Source: Hyposmocoma kahamanoa
Taxonomy: Eukaryota > Arthropoda > Insecta > Lepidoptera > Cosmopterigidae
Assembly: GCF_003589595.1 (NCBI RefSeq)
Contig: NW_020654289.1
Location: 3,290,823 to 3,354,822, forward strand
DNA length: 64,000 nucleotides
Reading direction: 5' to 3'
Each line of letters starts with the position of its first letter. Positions within the stretch are counted from its first letter, which is position 1. The notes beneath the pieces were generated by a model. The model had not been told where the DNA came from, ran no database searches, and saw only the letters and a list, made by a program, of their open reading frames with translations. Made by a program: the position numbers and the translations under genes. This document shows positions 20,010 to 33,113 of this stretch, piece after piece.

Positions 20010-20015
20010 AATAAA
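20010..20015 (+). terminator. Polyadenylation signal of the DM4/DM12 gene
   Basis: A canonical AATAAA begins 15 nt after the stop codon at 19994, followed by a T-rich stretch (ttttaggctcgttttttc). This implies an unusually short 3' UTR of a few tens of bases. The position is seen directly; its use is inferred. Confidence 0.55.
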
Positions 20016-20554
20016 GTTCTTTTAGGCTCGTTTTTTCTAACCCTTCATGCGTCCTATAGATATATAGTTCCCCTTGTGACAACGCGACCTCTTTCATCCC
20101 ACCTTTTTATCTCTCCTTTTTCTGGTTCCCGGCCACTTATTTTTGAAATTTTGAATCGTTCTCTATTTCTTTTGCCTCGTAATTCTTACTGTGCTTCGTT
20201 CCGTCGCCACTCCCATCAAAATTCTCGGAGAGAAAAGACCGTATCCTCGTACCATGTAAACCTAATTGCTTATAAGCAGCAATGATACGAATACAGGTCC
20301 TTTGGGGCAAGTTCACTAATCATGTAATAATAAACTATAAGTTATAATCTGTAGGGAGTGTTTTTATATTATAGTAGGTACCTGTTTTTATACCTACCTG
20401 TTTTTGTTATAGCCTATACTTTAAATGTGATTCCTATCTTCCTTCCTTCACGTTTTCCTTGTTATACTTCTATAATAAAATCATGTGGATCGAACGTACT
20501 TTCTATCACTATTACCTCAACCCCTTGCCCACATCCATGTCTGTATCTGTACCT

Positions 20555-20640
20555 AACCAGGGCCACTGCTCTACCAACTGAGCTACAGATCGAGACAAGA
20601 GACCTTACGAATTTCTCTATAGTCTGTCTTTTTTGAAGAT
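20555..20640 (-). repeat. Truncated tRNA-derived SINE head
   Basis: Minus strand gagctcagttggtagagcag-type A box (plus strand ctgctctaccaactgagcta) next to agaaattcgtaagg, shared with the copy at 313-420. Confidence 0.5.
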
Positions 20641-21170
20641 GGAGTAAAATTACGATTGCCCGGTTGCCAGCTTTCGTAAAATTTTAAATAGTCATGTAAT
20701 AGTTGTCGACAGTTTTATCGATAGATTGTGAACGTAGGTAATATTTTGCCAAAAATTCCTGAATTGTATATGTTATGACGTTCTAATGATTACCAATTGC
20801 GTATCAAAATCAATTTTTAGTCATACACATTTTGATAATGAATGACAGACGTATTTGAGTATAGAATTATATTAAATTAAAATAAAAAAAAATTAAATAT
20901 GTATCCTATTAGTATTTTTAATATACATACTTTTAAATTTAGCTTATGATTGAATTTTCAAAAATCAACAAATCAAATGTGCCCAACAGTTGAACGTATA
21001 ATGGGCCGATGATGAATCAAATGAAACAATTTCGCCTATTTATTTCACAAGCGCAACCAACGTTCAATCGATAGTCGATATGACATTTATCGACTGCAAT
21101 CACTAGCTTGCAAGCGGACAGCACCTTTGCGCAATCAACTGTCATTTTGCTCTGTCTTCAAAAAAGACAG
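20624..21170. repeat. Foldback element with 16-bp perfect inverted ends
   Basis: ctgtcttttttgaaga at 20624-20639 and its exact reverse complement at 21155-21170, 547 bp overall. Interior non-coding. The right end itself makes a small hairpin (ctctgtctt/aagacagag). Confidence 0.55.
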
Positions 21171-21179
21171 AGTATAAGT

Positions 21180-24030
21180 GTTACAGATCTTTTGTAGTGG
21201 ATTTTTTCGACCATAAGCGACACCTGTGAGAGATCTATGAAACTTCTTACTTAGCTGGTACCTTCTCAGCTACCAGAGTCTGACGTGAGATGTCGCATTT
21301 TAATTGTAATAGGTTTTGATTTTCATTGAATATCACGATGGTACTCCAGTGGTTTGTTATATTTTAATACAAAAAATAATTCCTTCGACTCGACAGGTCT
21401 GGAACCTGTATCTGTGGTGCATATTATATAATGTTTGTATTTGAAAGTGAGTAATTTTAACTAATAACAAATTCCGTTAATCCACTTCACTCCTTTGACA
21501 GGTTTTCCCAACCCTCGTGCGTGCGAGTCTATTTAGTTCCATTAAGAAGTCCTATCAATGGAACCAAGTGGATCATTTAGTTTCTTTTGAAGGAACGGGA
21601 TATTCAAAGGAAACACTTATTTATTATTAACGCATAACATTTAATATTTATAGTTCATATTTATAATACATTTCAATGTTAGCAGTAAGAAGTCATGAGT
21701 GTATTCATAATAGTATGTGGTAGTGCTTGATTTATTAATTTTATCATTACAAAATGGAACTTATGTCTATGCCTTAGCGTTTAAATCTATTATGTATATT
21801 CGCGCTTACATTAATTCTGCGTAATAACCTAAACATTATTATTTATATAATTGCTTATTTTTATACACTTTCATAAATTATTGAGCTATTATGACTTAAA
21901 ACGTCCTATGTATTTATTATTATTTATATATTTTTTATTATAATTTCATAGTGCATAAACCTTAAAAATACTTCAGTGGCATCTTGATAACGAACAAACA
22001 CTAATACTATGTGACTAGTGAGATCCGTAATAGACTATTATACTATTATTGTGTGTCATTAGAATACCTTAATATTAAAATAAATGTAGGAATTCACTCT
22101 CATGTTATTCTCTATTAATCTATAATTTGTATTATTAGTATGGTGTTCGTTTTGCAAATGTCGTTTTCACTGGTCCATTTGATCGAGTGGAAATTTCAAC
22201 CGCTGTTATATTTCACTTTTTATTCACTCAAAAAGAAAACCTACAAGATCGAAAAATATTGAAAGAGAAATTACACCAATAAAAACATTAAAAAGAATGT
22301 TGTATGAATGAATGAGAAGTTACGTGACAAGTACGAGGAAAGATTAAAAAATTAAACATAGTGGCTACGTAGCGTTACAAGGTCTTTGTTAATCAAATAT
22401 TATCATATTCATGTGGCGTGATAGCATTGAAGGACAGGAGTTGCGAGCTCAGGCAACATATTACACCTCTCGCGAGACCAATGCAGTATACAAAATTGGT
22501 GGCAAACTTTCACTAGGCGGAGAGGTACTATAAGAAGAACTTAATAAAATTACAAAGTATCGCCCTAATGAACACACTACGTAAAATGCGTTTAAACGAG
22601 TGAATTTAAATTTCCACTCGTCAAATACCGTTACTCGTGACGAGAAAGGTGAAAAATAATTCAATAACAAACGAAAGAATTCATTAGCACTAGAAGACAT
22701 TAATTATTATCATTAACAAGACATTTTGAAACATACATTGATCTTAACCTAGACAATTATGACATTGACAGTGATGTTTTAGGAATTAGGAGAGTTATTG
22801 TAAATTCCTTAATAACACTATGCAAGCAAATTAATTATGTAAGTAGGATAGGAAGGTGTCACCCAGGGCGCATTCCTATGCCCTATTTTTTATTCTTAAA
22901 AGTTTCGTTTAATACAATGTAACAGAAAAAGATACAAAGTTTAAACGAATACATTTGTCAACATTGAACAAGCTATCTTATATATATGACTTCTAAGCAG
23001 CAAGTTTGAGTATTATACATTCTTGACAATTGACAGTTTTCATTTATTTAGTACTTCATTACTACTGGACATCAATCTTATCAGTTTCGTATTTATCAAC
23101 CACATGGCTCATCCATATTTCTAAAATCTTCATTATGGTATATTAAAGATGCACAATTATAAAATAAAATATAATATTTCCAATTTGTTTTTTATCTCCT
23201 ACTTCCTAAAACCATTGAGGTGATTTTAAAAATAATTATTACTTGATTCATCAAAGATAATTAATTAATTATAGACATACATAAATCAATTATATTAAAA
23301 TTGCTTTTCAATTAAATCTTAAGTACAAAATCTTAGAAGTTAAGAATTTACAAACGTTGCCAGTTGTTTCGACCTGAATTTACAAAACGATGTACTTTGG
23401 CTACATTGTTAAGTACTCGTTTAATTCAGTAGATACTGGTTGGCACATTTTTTAGAACAATATCAATAAACTCAAAGGTTAGAAACAACTGAATACTTAA
23501 ATAAAAACAAGCTTACAATATTTACGATTCTCAATTTTATAATAACATTTGTTGTGTCTCAATTACAATAATTCTCTTTCAAAATTATTTCGTTATTTCA
23601 ATCGTTTACAAGCTCAAAATTTTTTATTTTCCTATTAGACTCATAAGAGATATAAAATATTGTAAGCCTTTTTGTTAAGGTACGAAGCACACCTACCACT
23701 CGCTATAGCCATAGTATAATATGACAAGTAATGTTACTTCAACGCAGCAGCGCAGCTTGTATGTGTGCGCGCGTGTACAGACGCACACTTTTGCGTAATC
23801 TCGCAGTGTACTCGAGTAGCACAACACGGGTTATGGCACACGCCATTCATTACAGAATTGAAATCACTGTGTTTTTAGTTGTTCTAACAAGAGTGCCTTA
23901 AATCAGAATTGTTCAAGGTGTGCACGAAAGATACCTCCCTGCACGACGTAGCACCCTGAAGAACAATCGTCGAGTATCTTATGCCGATTGCCAAACCTTT
24001 TCCCCACAATGGGTATGGGTAGCATTGTAG
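21180..24030. other. AT-rich intergenic stretch, nothing recognised
   Basis: No ORF with family-like composition, no splice-consistent exon, no RNA gene seen on either strand. Several short open frames here have no recognisable motif. Confidence 0.4.
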
Positions 24031-24054
24031 TCAATGCCATATAAGGCTGCTGAT

Positions 24055-24240
24055 TGACTGCATGTTTGCAGTTCATGCAGTCGGAACTAACTTCACGCAT
24101 TAATCCCATGCAGTCGAAACCAACTTCATGCAGCCGAGATTGGCTGCATGCAGTTAGTGCGTGTAGTCGTTATCAATTTACATGCAGTGAAAGTCTCGGC
24201 TGCATGAACTTGATTACTCCACGCATTAGCTGCATCAATC
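24055..24240. repeat. Cluster of catgcag motifs with inverted repeat
   Basis: The heptamer catgcag or its complement occurs about eight times in 190 bp. ttcatgcagccgaga (24125-24139) has its exact reverse complement at 24194-24208, and cacgcatta occurs twice. A larger cruciform could form. Confidence 0.55.
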
Positions 24241-24259
24241 TGTTAGCAACCTAAGAAGA

Positions 24260-26590
24260 CGAAGAGGAACTGTTCATTATTTTATTTCTAATTCATAATC
24301 ATACATTCATAATCCAGACACCGATACGCGATGTGAATATAAAATTAATTAATACGTAAGTACTGTATTTAACAAACATTATCTCAACATAGCACAAGAA
24401 TACTGTAAAGAACACCGTAATTTTTTATTGTCTACAACCAGTAGGTACAAATAAAATATAGACCTGACAACCCTACTCTCTGAGCGACGTGTAGGCATTG
24501 ATGCGTTATATAGGCGGGAGTTGCACTACTTGTTTTACTTTACTATTCTATGGCGTGTCCAAGCTACATCGGGGTTTCAGACGCTGCAAACTAAGTGAAA
24601 TTTGCAATTGATAGAGCATTAATGCTCTCCTAAACTCCCCGTCAATTGCAGAAAACGAGCGGTGAGGTGCGCCTTTCACCTAAAAATAAGTATTAGTTTC
24701 TAAAGATAGAAAAAAGTTATTATAAAAGAGAATGGATTTTTATTTCTGTATATACATCTAATCGTGTTGGAAGCTCAACGCAAATTTTGTGTGATTTCAT
24801 GTACCTAGTACACAATTTATATTCTATGTATTACGCGTATTACATGAACTAGTACAATATAAATATTATAAATAGAAAACAAAATGTTTTTAACATATAC
24901 GTCATAGTGATGTATCTATATGGAATATATTACATATTACGTTTTATGAAGTGGTTTTATTTTAAAACAAATGTAACCAAAAAAAGAACTTACGTCACTT
25001 TGGAAGACGTTCGATTAATCATGCGAATATGACTACCTTACATAATATTTATATTGTAAAGAGTATTTCATCATTATATATAAAGTTTAATTGCGAGAAA
25101 TATTATAAAAAAAAAGTAAAGAAAAAACGAGAAGTAAAGTGCAAAAAGCAACATTCCAAAAGTGTTTACTCTAGTTTTCCATGAACCTAATTATAAAGCG
25201 TTACGGATTATTCGTTAACCAATCTGTTATTTTGACTTCCTTTCAATTTAAAACGAAAAAAAACATCGTAAACAAAAAATGTGAAAAAAAATTGCAATTA
25301 CAAAGAAAAAACGAACATTGTGTAATGTATTAAACTTCGAATGACTTAAGTTTGTATATATGTACAGGAAACAAAACGACAACATTCTACTCGACTCGAC
25401 TACCAATCTAATTTAGCACTAAAGGCAACGTGAAAGGAACGTAGAAAAATAACTTGCCATTAATAAATATTATTTAAATTTCTATGTTGATCTTCTATAT
25501 TTACACGCCAACATATCGGTTACGTTGATTTCTTAAAATTACTGACAGCCATATGATAGCTGACTATGAGTTTGCAACCCCATAACCCATTGTAGATAAA
25601 TCCGCTGATAAATATATATAAGACAATATATAACATACAAGAATGAATAATATATCTTTGACGAAGTATTCTTATAAAGCTAAAGTCTTGGACTTGTTGA
25701 TGGCAGTTTTATCAAATCGCTTTGGCACAAATTCCCATATTAAACATACACGATCATCAATACAAATATAACGTAATGTTAAATAATATGTGTCACAACA
25801 AATTTATCTGACAGTGCGTTTACGAGTTGACTCATTCGTCGTCTAACCCTAAAACATTGAGAAGCTAATTATATACCACTTAAACACGTACCCATGTTAA
25901 CTTACTTACAAACAGATGAGTCTAGCTTGTTGATTTATTGTTAAATTTATTTTTTTACCTATCTACCTCCAGACATATACGACAAAACTACTTTTAAACC
26001 CGTTTATCACCCGAAACGTTACATACAGACTGACACGTCTGATTGACTAACAATTTTCATTTTAGGACAACAATTTTAAGTAGGTTCCTTATATAATACG
26101 GGGGACGTTAGGGCTTCATTCAATTTGATTGGTTAAAAAAACTAACGCGCAAAAGGCGCAGCGTAAACCAACCAATCGTTACTTCCGGGTCTTTTCCTCG
26201 CGCACCCCGCACTCACACAGGAGCTGTCGTCTTAATATAGTCAAACTACAGAAGTTTATCAAATAGACCAAAACAACAGGAAGTATTATTACTTTAAAAA
26301 ACTAATAAAAGCTACATAAACTCAAAACGTGGTTTGCCTTTTAGACAATAACAAGTATACAACCAATTTTTCAAATCACAGAAAGAAAAATTCTATGTTT
26401 ATCGTATTAGACTGAGTGTTGTGGTTATTCACTGCGCTATTATCATTATTCACATATCTCAAACGTGACGGTAGGTACACACGATGTGATTTCAAGTGTG
26501 GTGTGTCGAAGAAAAGATGAGTTACAACGGTAACCACACACGATGTCGAAAAGCACAGTCACAAGGCAGGATGGCAGGCAGACAGAAATG
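24260..26590. other. Intergenic stretch without recognised gene
   Basis: Mostly AT-rich. One GC-richer island (about 26100-26215) with an inverted CCAAT and an acttccggg ETS-like site stands out and is described as a finding. No exon recognised. Confidence 0.4.
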
Positions 26591-26596
26591 AGCAAG

Positions 26597-26990
26597 TGGA
26601 CGGGTTTTAACCCGGGTTAAAACCTATTAACTCCCGAAATCGATGGCAGACTATGTGCAACAAAATATTGTATATAGAATTTTGTTCAAATTTACATATA
26701 TACATTTAGAGAATATTTATTACTTTCTGAGCTAGACGATTCCATTTGTCTTTATATTGAATAGATAGATCTTCATAAATTGTATCGTAATGTGCATCCA
26801 GAGTAGTGAGAATCCATAGAATTGCAGGGTAAGTTTGGCGTGAAGTACGATTGTTTACATCGAAATTTGTAATAATTAAAGAATTATACTAAATTCCATT
26901 ATTCGTTTCCGTACCCATTGTTGCCCACGATTTTGGGTAAGAACCCGGTTAAAACTCGAACAGGTTGATTGGGTTTTAACCCACTGCCCA
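26597..26990. repeat. Foldback/MITE candidate with gggttttaaccc ends
   Basis: A perfect 22-bp palindrome spans 26603-26624 (left half ggttttaaccc). A related gggttttaaccc occurs at about 26975, preceded by aacccggttaaaac at about 26943. The outer flanks are also loosely inverted. Interior non-coding. Confidence 0.4.
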
Positions 26991-27619
26991 TCTTTGTAAG
27001 CAGATGATCTTTACTTAGTGATACCTCATTTGGTTTATAATTTACGTAGTTAATTGAGCAAGAGTCGGCAAAAAGATAATTTATACGTGTTTATTAAACC
27101 ACAGGGTTATAAGTCGTTGTATTGGCTCAGCTCATCCAGTTAAGGTAACCCTAACAACATAGCCTAATATATATTTTGCTAATTTAGGTTCTGGTGTGTC
27201 GAGACCCATTTTTGAAGCCATAATCCACTTGGCAGCCAATTTCTCATGACATTTGTAAAATTTCCTATAATAGAATTTAGCTTTCGTACAATATACGTAA
27301 GATTAACGGTCGTGTACATTTTGTCTCGTATGGAAACTACATGATTTGAAATAGGCAAGAGAAAGAATGGATTAAAACGCCATAATACTAGGTGACTATG
27401 GTAGGAGACGAATCAGGAAAGGACGATAGCAGGACGAATTAGGAATGTTGATTAAGAGTGGATACTACCTCAGCTCGAATTCGATAGTTTTCAGCAGGGA
27501 CACTGGCTTAATTTCAGAATAATTTTTTTTTACAAATAAAATTAAATCGATTTGAAAAACGTATATCGTACAGTTCGATATTAAAAAAATCATTGGTGTA
27601 TGTAAAGTATATAATGAAT

Positions 27620-28027
27620 CTTCAAAAAAGGAGGAGGTTCTCCACTCGACTGTACCTTCTTTTTTTTGTTACGCGATAACTCCGGTATTTGTAAAGCGAT
27701 TTTCATGATTCTTTTTTGTTGGAAAGGGGGTACTTCCATAGTGGTCCCATTTCTTTTTGGAAGAAAATCATTCACCTTTAAGAGTGGCTGTTCACGCGTG
27801 AAGATTCATTTTTATAAATAGCGCCTAACTTTAATTTAGGAGCAATTATTTTAATGGTTGATTTTGCTATATCTCCAATTCAAGGCGTTTTTCTCTCAAT
27901 ATACTTTGAGTAGTGAGAACCGATTATTATTATCTCCAGTATCAAGTCCTGTATAGTGGCGAACTAGGAGATATTTCAATAAAACTTAGCAAATAGATCT
28001 AATTCCACGTACCTTTGAGGTCGGTTT
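27620..28027. mobile_element. MITE with CCGACTTC termini, copy F2 (left end shortened)
   Basis: Collinear with 16004-16440: ttcaaaaaaggaggaggttc, gataactccggtatttgt, ccatagtggtcccatttc, gcgcctaactttaatttagg, ending ttgaggtcggtt. The outer bases of the left inverted repeat are missing. Confidence 0.75.
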
Positions 28028-28592
28028 TTTTAGTAATCTGTACTGAGATTATTTGAAGAATCATGTTTTCACACCATATCAATTTTACTGTATATTTTTT
28101 TCCAAAGTTATTGATTCCACGCTTTCACTGTTATTCGGAACCAAAGCCATTTGAGGCTGTATAGACTCTTAGTAAATATCATTTTCATCATCACCATCTA
28201 CAGCCCGACATCATCCACTGGTTATAAGCTTCTCGTATTTATGACATCCACTAATCTTATGCTAGTTCCAACTATCTATGACTCGGAACTTTGATGATGT
28301 CATCCACCCACCTCGCTACAGTGGCCCTACTCTCGAAATCCGTAGTTACCTACAACCGTTTTCTCATTATGGATGACCTCGGGACTATCCTCAAAGTCCG
28401 CCAAAGTAAAGACACGTTCGAAAATGTCAAACTAGCCGTTTGAAACTATCGAATTGGGTTGTCATACGTTCTTCGTTCTAGACACGATCGAAACTCAACT
28501 CTGTAAGTCATTCATAGTGGGAAAACTGCCGTAACCAAAGATTTAGTGTCTTGAGAGTTCTTATTAATTGTCGATGCTTCTTTTATGTTACG

Positions 28593-28750
28593 TCTATATT
28601 GACTCTGCATAGTACGTTGCTACTTTGACTGCGCAGTCCGTGGCCGCGTAGAGATCTTCTCTCGTACAGACACAAGGACACAAGGGGCACAACAGTAAGT
28701 GCTGCATGGACTGTGTTGGGGCACCGCAGTCACATTGGGTTTGACTAGTA
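28593..28750 (-). mobile_element. LINE ORF2 C-terminal relic (zinc-knuckle-like end)
   Basis: Minus-strand frame reads QCDCGAPTQSMQHLLLCPLC, then CTREDLYAATDCAVKVATYY. The CxCG...QxMxHLLxCP arrangement followed by EDL..AT..A..VA.Y is the usual C-terminus of a common Lepidopteran LINE group. Only this end remains. Confidence 0.6.
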
Positions 28751-29013
28751 TCTAGCTTCGAGAGTAAGGCCCAAGAACATCCTACGTTTCTATAACCATT
28801 TCTTGGTCACCATTCGTTTATCTACGTCCGCTTTACTCCATGTCTTCGCCTCGTCTAGTAATATGTCCTGTTCAGCTCGTAATAAATATGTAAAGTATTT
28901 TGAAAATTATCTCTCCCAACTCAATACGGAAACCAAACATAAAAAGTGTATAAAATGTCACATACTTTAACACAAACACACTCGCATGCACTACACATAT
29001 TCAAAACACACTG

Positions 29014-29180
29014 AGGGTTGTATTCTAGAACTCTATTCAATGCTCAAGTCAGGATTGCACTGGGAACACAAGCACTGGGAATACGACCCTAATGGCAGGG
29101 ACTTGAGTATGATTTCGAGTGCTTTAAACCATACTCAAATCCTGACTTGAGCATTGAGTAGAGTTCTAGAATACGACCCT
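29014..29180. mobile_element. 167-bp foldback element with 43-bp inverted repeats
   Basis: The left arm 29014-29056 (starts agggttgtattctagaac) and the right arm 29138-29180 (ends gttctagaatacgaccct) are complementary at 41 of 43 positions. Together with the short interior this makes nearly the whole element self-complementary. Non-coding. Confidence 0.8.
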
Positions 29181-29189
29181 GAATCTTTA

Positions 29190-30290
29190 GCTTTCTTTTT
29201 TTTTAAGGTCTTGTGCTAGCCTAGCTAGGTACAAACTATAGCATTAAGTATGAATGGTTACTGGAATAGTGCTTTCTAACCGCGTGAAACCACAGTCGAT
29301 TCACACACGTTCGTTCAACAATTTAGTACAGTCGGTATTGTTTGTTTTTGTTTCCGTACGCCCCATGTTAAGCCATTCTAACTCTTGTATTCCATAACAT
29401 TATTATTAACCTATGGTGTTATAGGAGTATCTATTTCTTGCAGTCATATAAAAATAACAACAGAGTCTTATCTAGATAATATTTACAATAAAACGTTGAA
29501 TGGTTGTAGGAATACACGGTGGGAAGCCGGCAGACTTAGCTTATTATATAAATAATTTATTTTTATTTATTTCGTTATTGATAATTATTATTTATTTAAT
29601 TGCTAAATTGGTGTGTTCGGTGCGTGCAATAGCACATTACTAATTTTTATTTATCGACGCGAGTGAGTACGTTAGAAAATAAACTTTAACGTCAACGACA
29701 GACAGTATTATGTCCTGCTAGTCATTTTATTAGCAATTCTTTGCAGCGCGGAATCTTAGTATACTGTCTTATATCAATGGTCGGTATAGGTGCGTAATTA
29801 GTAAATTTACTTCCTTGTTACCTTTAAAATTGATTAGGACAGGACATAGTACGTCATATCAAAACAATTCCATATAAAATTCCATCGCAGATAGAATCAG
29901 ACATAATTAGTGCCTTTCATATGTTAATATTACCAAAACGCGGGTCGAAACGACCACCTACTGAAAATACGGAGTTAAATTACTTCGATCAACCTTTAGC
30001 GAGCTTCCACGGCATTGTCTTACTACAAGATGACAGCCAAAAAAGATTTTAAGGTTGAAATTCGGACTATCAAAGGTAAAACAACAGATTGAAGCCGACT
30101 GGTGCGGATGCATCTATGGGGCAATTGCGTCCTTGGAGAAGTGAACTTAAATGAATGTTATAATATTGGCAACTGTCGCCCTCTAGTTGACAATTGGTTA
30201 ATAAAGAGCATGGTGGAAATGCTTTATTCCAAATTTATAAATATAGCTAATTTAACCCGTACATGCTTCCACTACGCTAAATCGTAAAAT
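29190..30290. other. Intergenic, nothing recognised
   Basis: AT-rich, short open frames only, no motif seen on either strand. Confidence 0.4.
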
Positions 30291-30300
30291 GGTGTAAATC

Positions 30301-30455
30301 AATATAGCTCGTTTCAAATTAGGACACAGATAACACACCCAAACAAGAATAAATTTAGAAAAGTTTATTTCCCAAGTTGGTCCTATCGGGAATCGATACG
30401 GGGTCTCCTCATCTAGTGCTCATAGTGCTAACCGTCGGGTCATTGACGCTCTCAC
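30301..30455 (-). repeat. tRNA-derived SINE, family D copy 2
   Basis: On the minus strand: ccgtatcgattcccgatagg (B-box-like), accaacttgggaaataaact, tttctaaatttattcttg, collinear with the copy at 18881-19115. Confidence 0.55.
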
Positions 30456-30714
30456 GTCATGTTTTTGCTCTCTAAGACCTGTCACAATTATTAAAGATTT
30501 ACAAGACACTTCTTAGTACGAATAGAGTGAGGCTAAATGTGACTTTTGAAAGGGCGTTACAAACTACAAATTTCTCGTAAAGCAAATAACGAGATAGTAA
30601 ACAAATACAATTATACAATTGTTTGATAACTGATAAAAGTGGATAATGCAAACAAGGCATTATATGGTTATATGAGAAAAAGAGATGTTAGTAATAATGA
30701 CACACATTTATAGA

Positions 30715-30840
30715 GCGAACGCGGAGGGGAACATGGGAAAAGGTCGACCACGGCGTCAATATATCAACCAGATTGAGGATGTCCTTGATAAAGGCTGGGT
30801 CAGTGTGTATAAAGAGACTGATTCGAATGAAGGAAACGAA
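30715..30840 (+). mobile_element. LINE C-terminal relic
   Basis: A frame reading GKGRPRRQYINQIEDVLDKG resembles the GRGRPRxxY(I/M)DxxxxxLxxKG segment at the end of RTE-type LINE polyproteins. Very short and damaged. Confidence 0.4.
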
Positions 30841-30965
30841 GGAGGTATCTCAGTCAATCTCTGTCTAGCCCAGCGGGAGACAAGCGTCGGTATGATATTG
30901 GAAACATAATCATGAGTCATGACGGACGATACATTTTCGAAAAAGTTTGTCCAGTAAATACTGTA

Positions 30966-31134
30966 TGACCTACTGCATTAAGTGAGGAAATTACGGGCAC
31001 ATAGGAGTTATCAACTTATATTTCAGAGTCTCGGACGCAGTGGCAGTAGCTCTTGAATCATTCCGGTTTGCGTGTTGCTTATACCACCAGGTACACGACT
31101 TGTTCGTCTCGTTACTTGGTGTCAGAAAAAAAGG
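30966..31134 (-). repeat. Family A repeat, copy A5 (partial)
   Basis: Minus strand, diverged: ttacgggcacataggagtta, acgcagtggcagtagctc, ttataccaccaggtacacg, then the A-rich end. Confidence 0.5.
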
Positions 31135-31139
31135 TATTT

Positions 31140-33041
31140 GGATAGACAGAATGCCGAATATTCAACTTAAAACATCTTTCGTATGTCAAATTGCATTAGG
31201 ACCATAATCCACGCAAGTTAACGTTTATGTCTACGTACATTACGTATTTTCTAAACTATACTAGCCCGGTGTACGCTTCAGACACAAACAGCTATACACA
31301 CTCAATAACACTTACATATATGTATAATATATGAAGACAACTCACACAAAACAGTTGAATAATTTACTATAACCATCCCTGTTTTCCTAACTGCTCGCTG
31401 TGGTTCATTTATAGAGTTATCTAATTATCTAATAAACATTATCATGAGTTACTTTGACATATCAAATACGCGGCTCAAAATATTATTTTATTTAAGATAG
31501 TTTGCTACAATACCCTATAAAATGGGTAAAAGTGAGGTAAAAACGCTTAATGCGACAGTGTATCAAATAATTAAAATTGTCTACCAAATTAACTGCGACA
31601 TGAATGAGTAACACTTAATAGTAGATCAAATTAAATGTCTACCTTTGAAACTAGTCTAGGTACAAATAAACGACAGGTTACCTAAGTTACTGACTAGGGT
31701 CACAAACCTCAACAATGATTTATTATCTAAAAGTTGTAAGTGGTAAAGTGCCGATAAGTGAGTAAAAGACTTCCAATCGGTGAAAATTTGTGAGAATTAA
31801 AAACAAGGAGAAGAAACTTGTGTACTAATGTTACCCTGTACGCTAGGATTATTAGTGAATTTACTGTAATTACATTAAAGTACGGAAGAAACGCCCGCGC
31901 GATGAGAGGCGCAAAACTTAAGCATAATTCATTAGAGAAAAAACATTCAGTCATTACGTTTTTAGGGTTAGCATTCGTTATTATTATTACCTCCGAACTA
32001 AAATTACCAAGCAAATCATCTACCTTCAAAGTATGAAGTAAACGAGCGTAGAAAAAGATAATTTCGGCACCCGTCGGCCTGCGTTCGGCGCTGGCGGTAT
32101 CGGCTCAAAGTTTGGCACACCATTTTAAAAAATGTAATAAAAACAAGTTATCGAACTATCTAAGAATATCGACTTTATAAAAATGTACAATTGGCAGTCA
32201 ATTGCGTTTCTCAAATATATCTAGTCAAATAATATCACCTTGCAATGTGACTCTATCAACTATACGGCATTATGATAAGTGTCTTTTTATATCTCTTGAA
32301 CTAGGCTTTAGACCTAACAATATCTACAATCCCTTATATTTTCATTACAACTACAGGGAAATTATTACCATTCGTCAATTATTACTCGATATTGTCCTTA
32401 TGATTTTTACGCGAGTACGTAGTTTATCAAATACTAAAAGTTTAATTCAAAATTACATCACCATTATTAATACAAGTCAATTCTACAATGTCCGGCTCCT
32501 CAAGGACGTTTGCTTCAACTATTATAAATTATGTTTGATGCTAATCGACGTCGATTGAATATTTTTATTAGATTACCTACATTACGAAATTGAGCTCGAT
32601 TTTATTCGAAGTAAACATTATAGTAAGTAACTGCTTATATATGCCCGTTATCATCGTGACAACTAAATACTATCGCGAGAAATTAAATACAAACCCCTAA
32701 AGATAATTCTGTACAATGTTTGTGCGTCGTATCAAATAATTCCTGAAAAAGAAATCGTTCCGATGAAAACATACAAAAGAATACTTGCTTAAGATATAAA
32801 CGTTTCGGCGTCTAATATAAAAATAGTTGTGGCGGCGTCAACAGAAAACGGCCATGTCTTGAGGTTGCTCCGCTGTTGCGACTATCGACGGACACAGTCT
32901 CGCGATCGAGTTTATATAAAAAGACGGTTTGGATGCGCTTGCGGCGTCACAACGTCCTGTAGCGCACCGGGCGCTTGGCACCACACTGAGCACTAATAGT
33001 TCTCGCCTGACAATTCCCTTCTGGGATCCCTAATACGATCA
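31140..33041. other. Region downstream of the nAChR gene, including its 3' UTR
   Basis: The part next to 33114 should be the nAChR 3' UTR (minus strand); no polyadenylation site could be fixed. The area 32830-33060 is GC-richer than its surroundings. A 118-codon open frame at 32202-32558 has no recognisable motif and is not called. Confidence 0.4.
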
Positions 33042-33073
33042 TCCGTGCCACCACATGACGATCAACTCCCAGA

Positions 33074-33103
33074 ACGTCTTCGGCGGCGAGTGGCCGAAGA
33101 CGT
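33074..33103 (-). promoter_or_regulatory. Stem-loop just after the nAChR stop codon
   Basis: Perfect 11-bp GC-rich stem: acgtcttcggc (33074-33084) and gccgaagacgt (33093-33103), eight-base loop. In the mRNA it starts 10 nt after the TGA stop at 33114-33116, and the frame stays open for 24 more codons to a TGA at 33039-33041. A regulatory role is inference only. Confidence 0.5.
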
Positions 33104-33113
33104 AAGACGAATT

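Noticed and set aside
32202..32558. 118-codon plus-strand open frame
   Set aside because: No recognisable motif, AT-driven composition, no similarity to other parts of the window.
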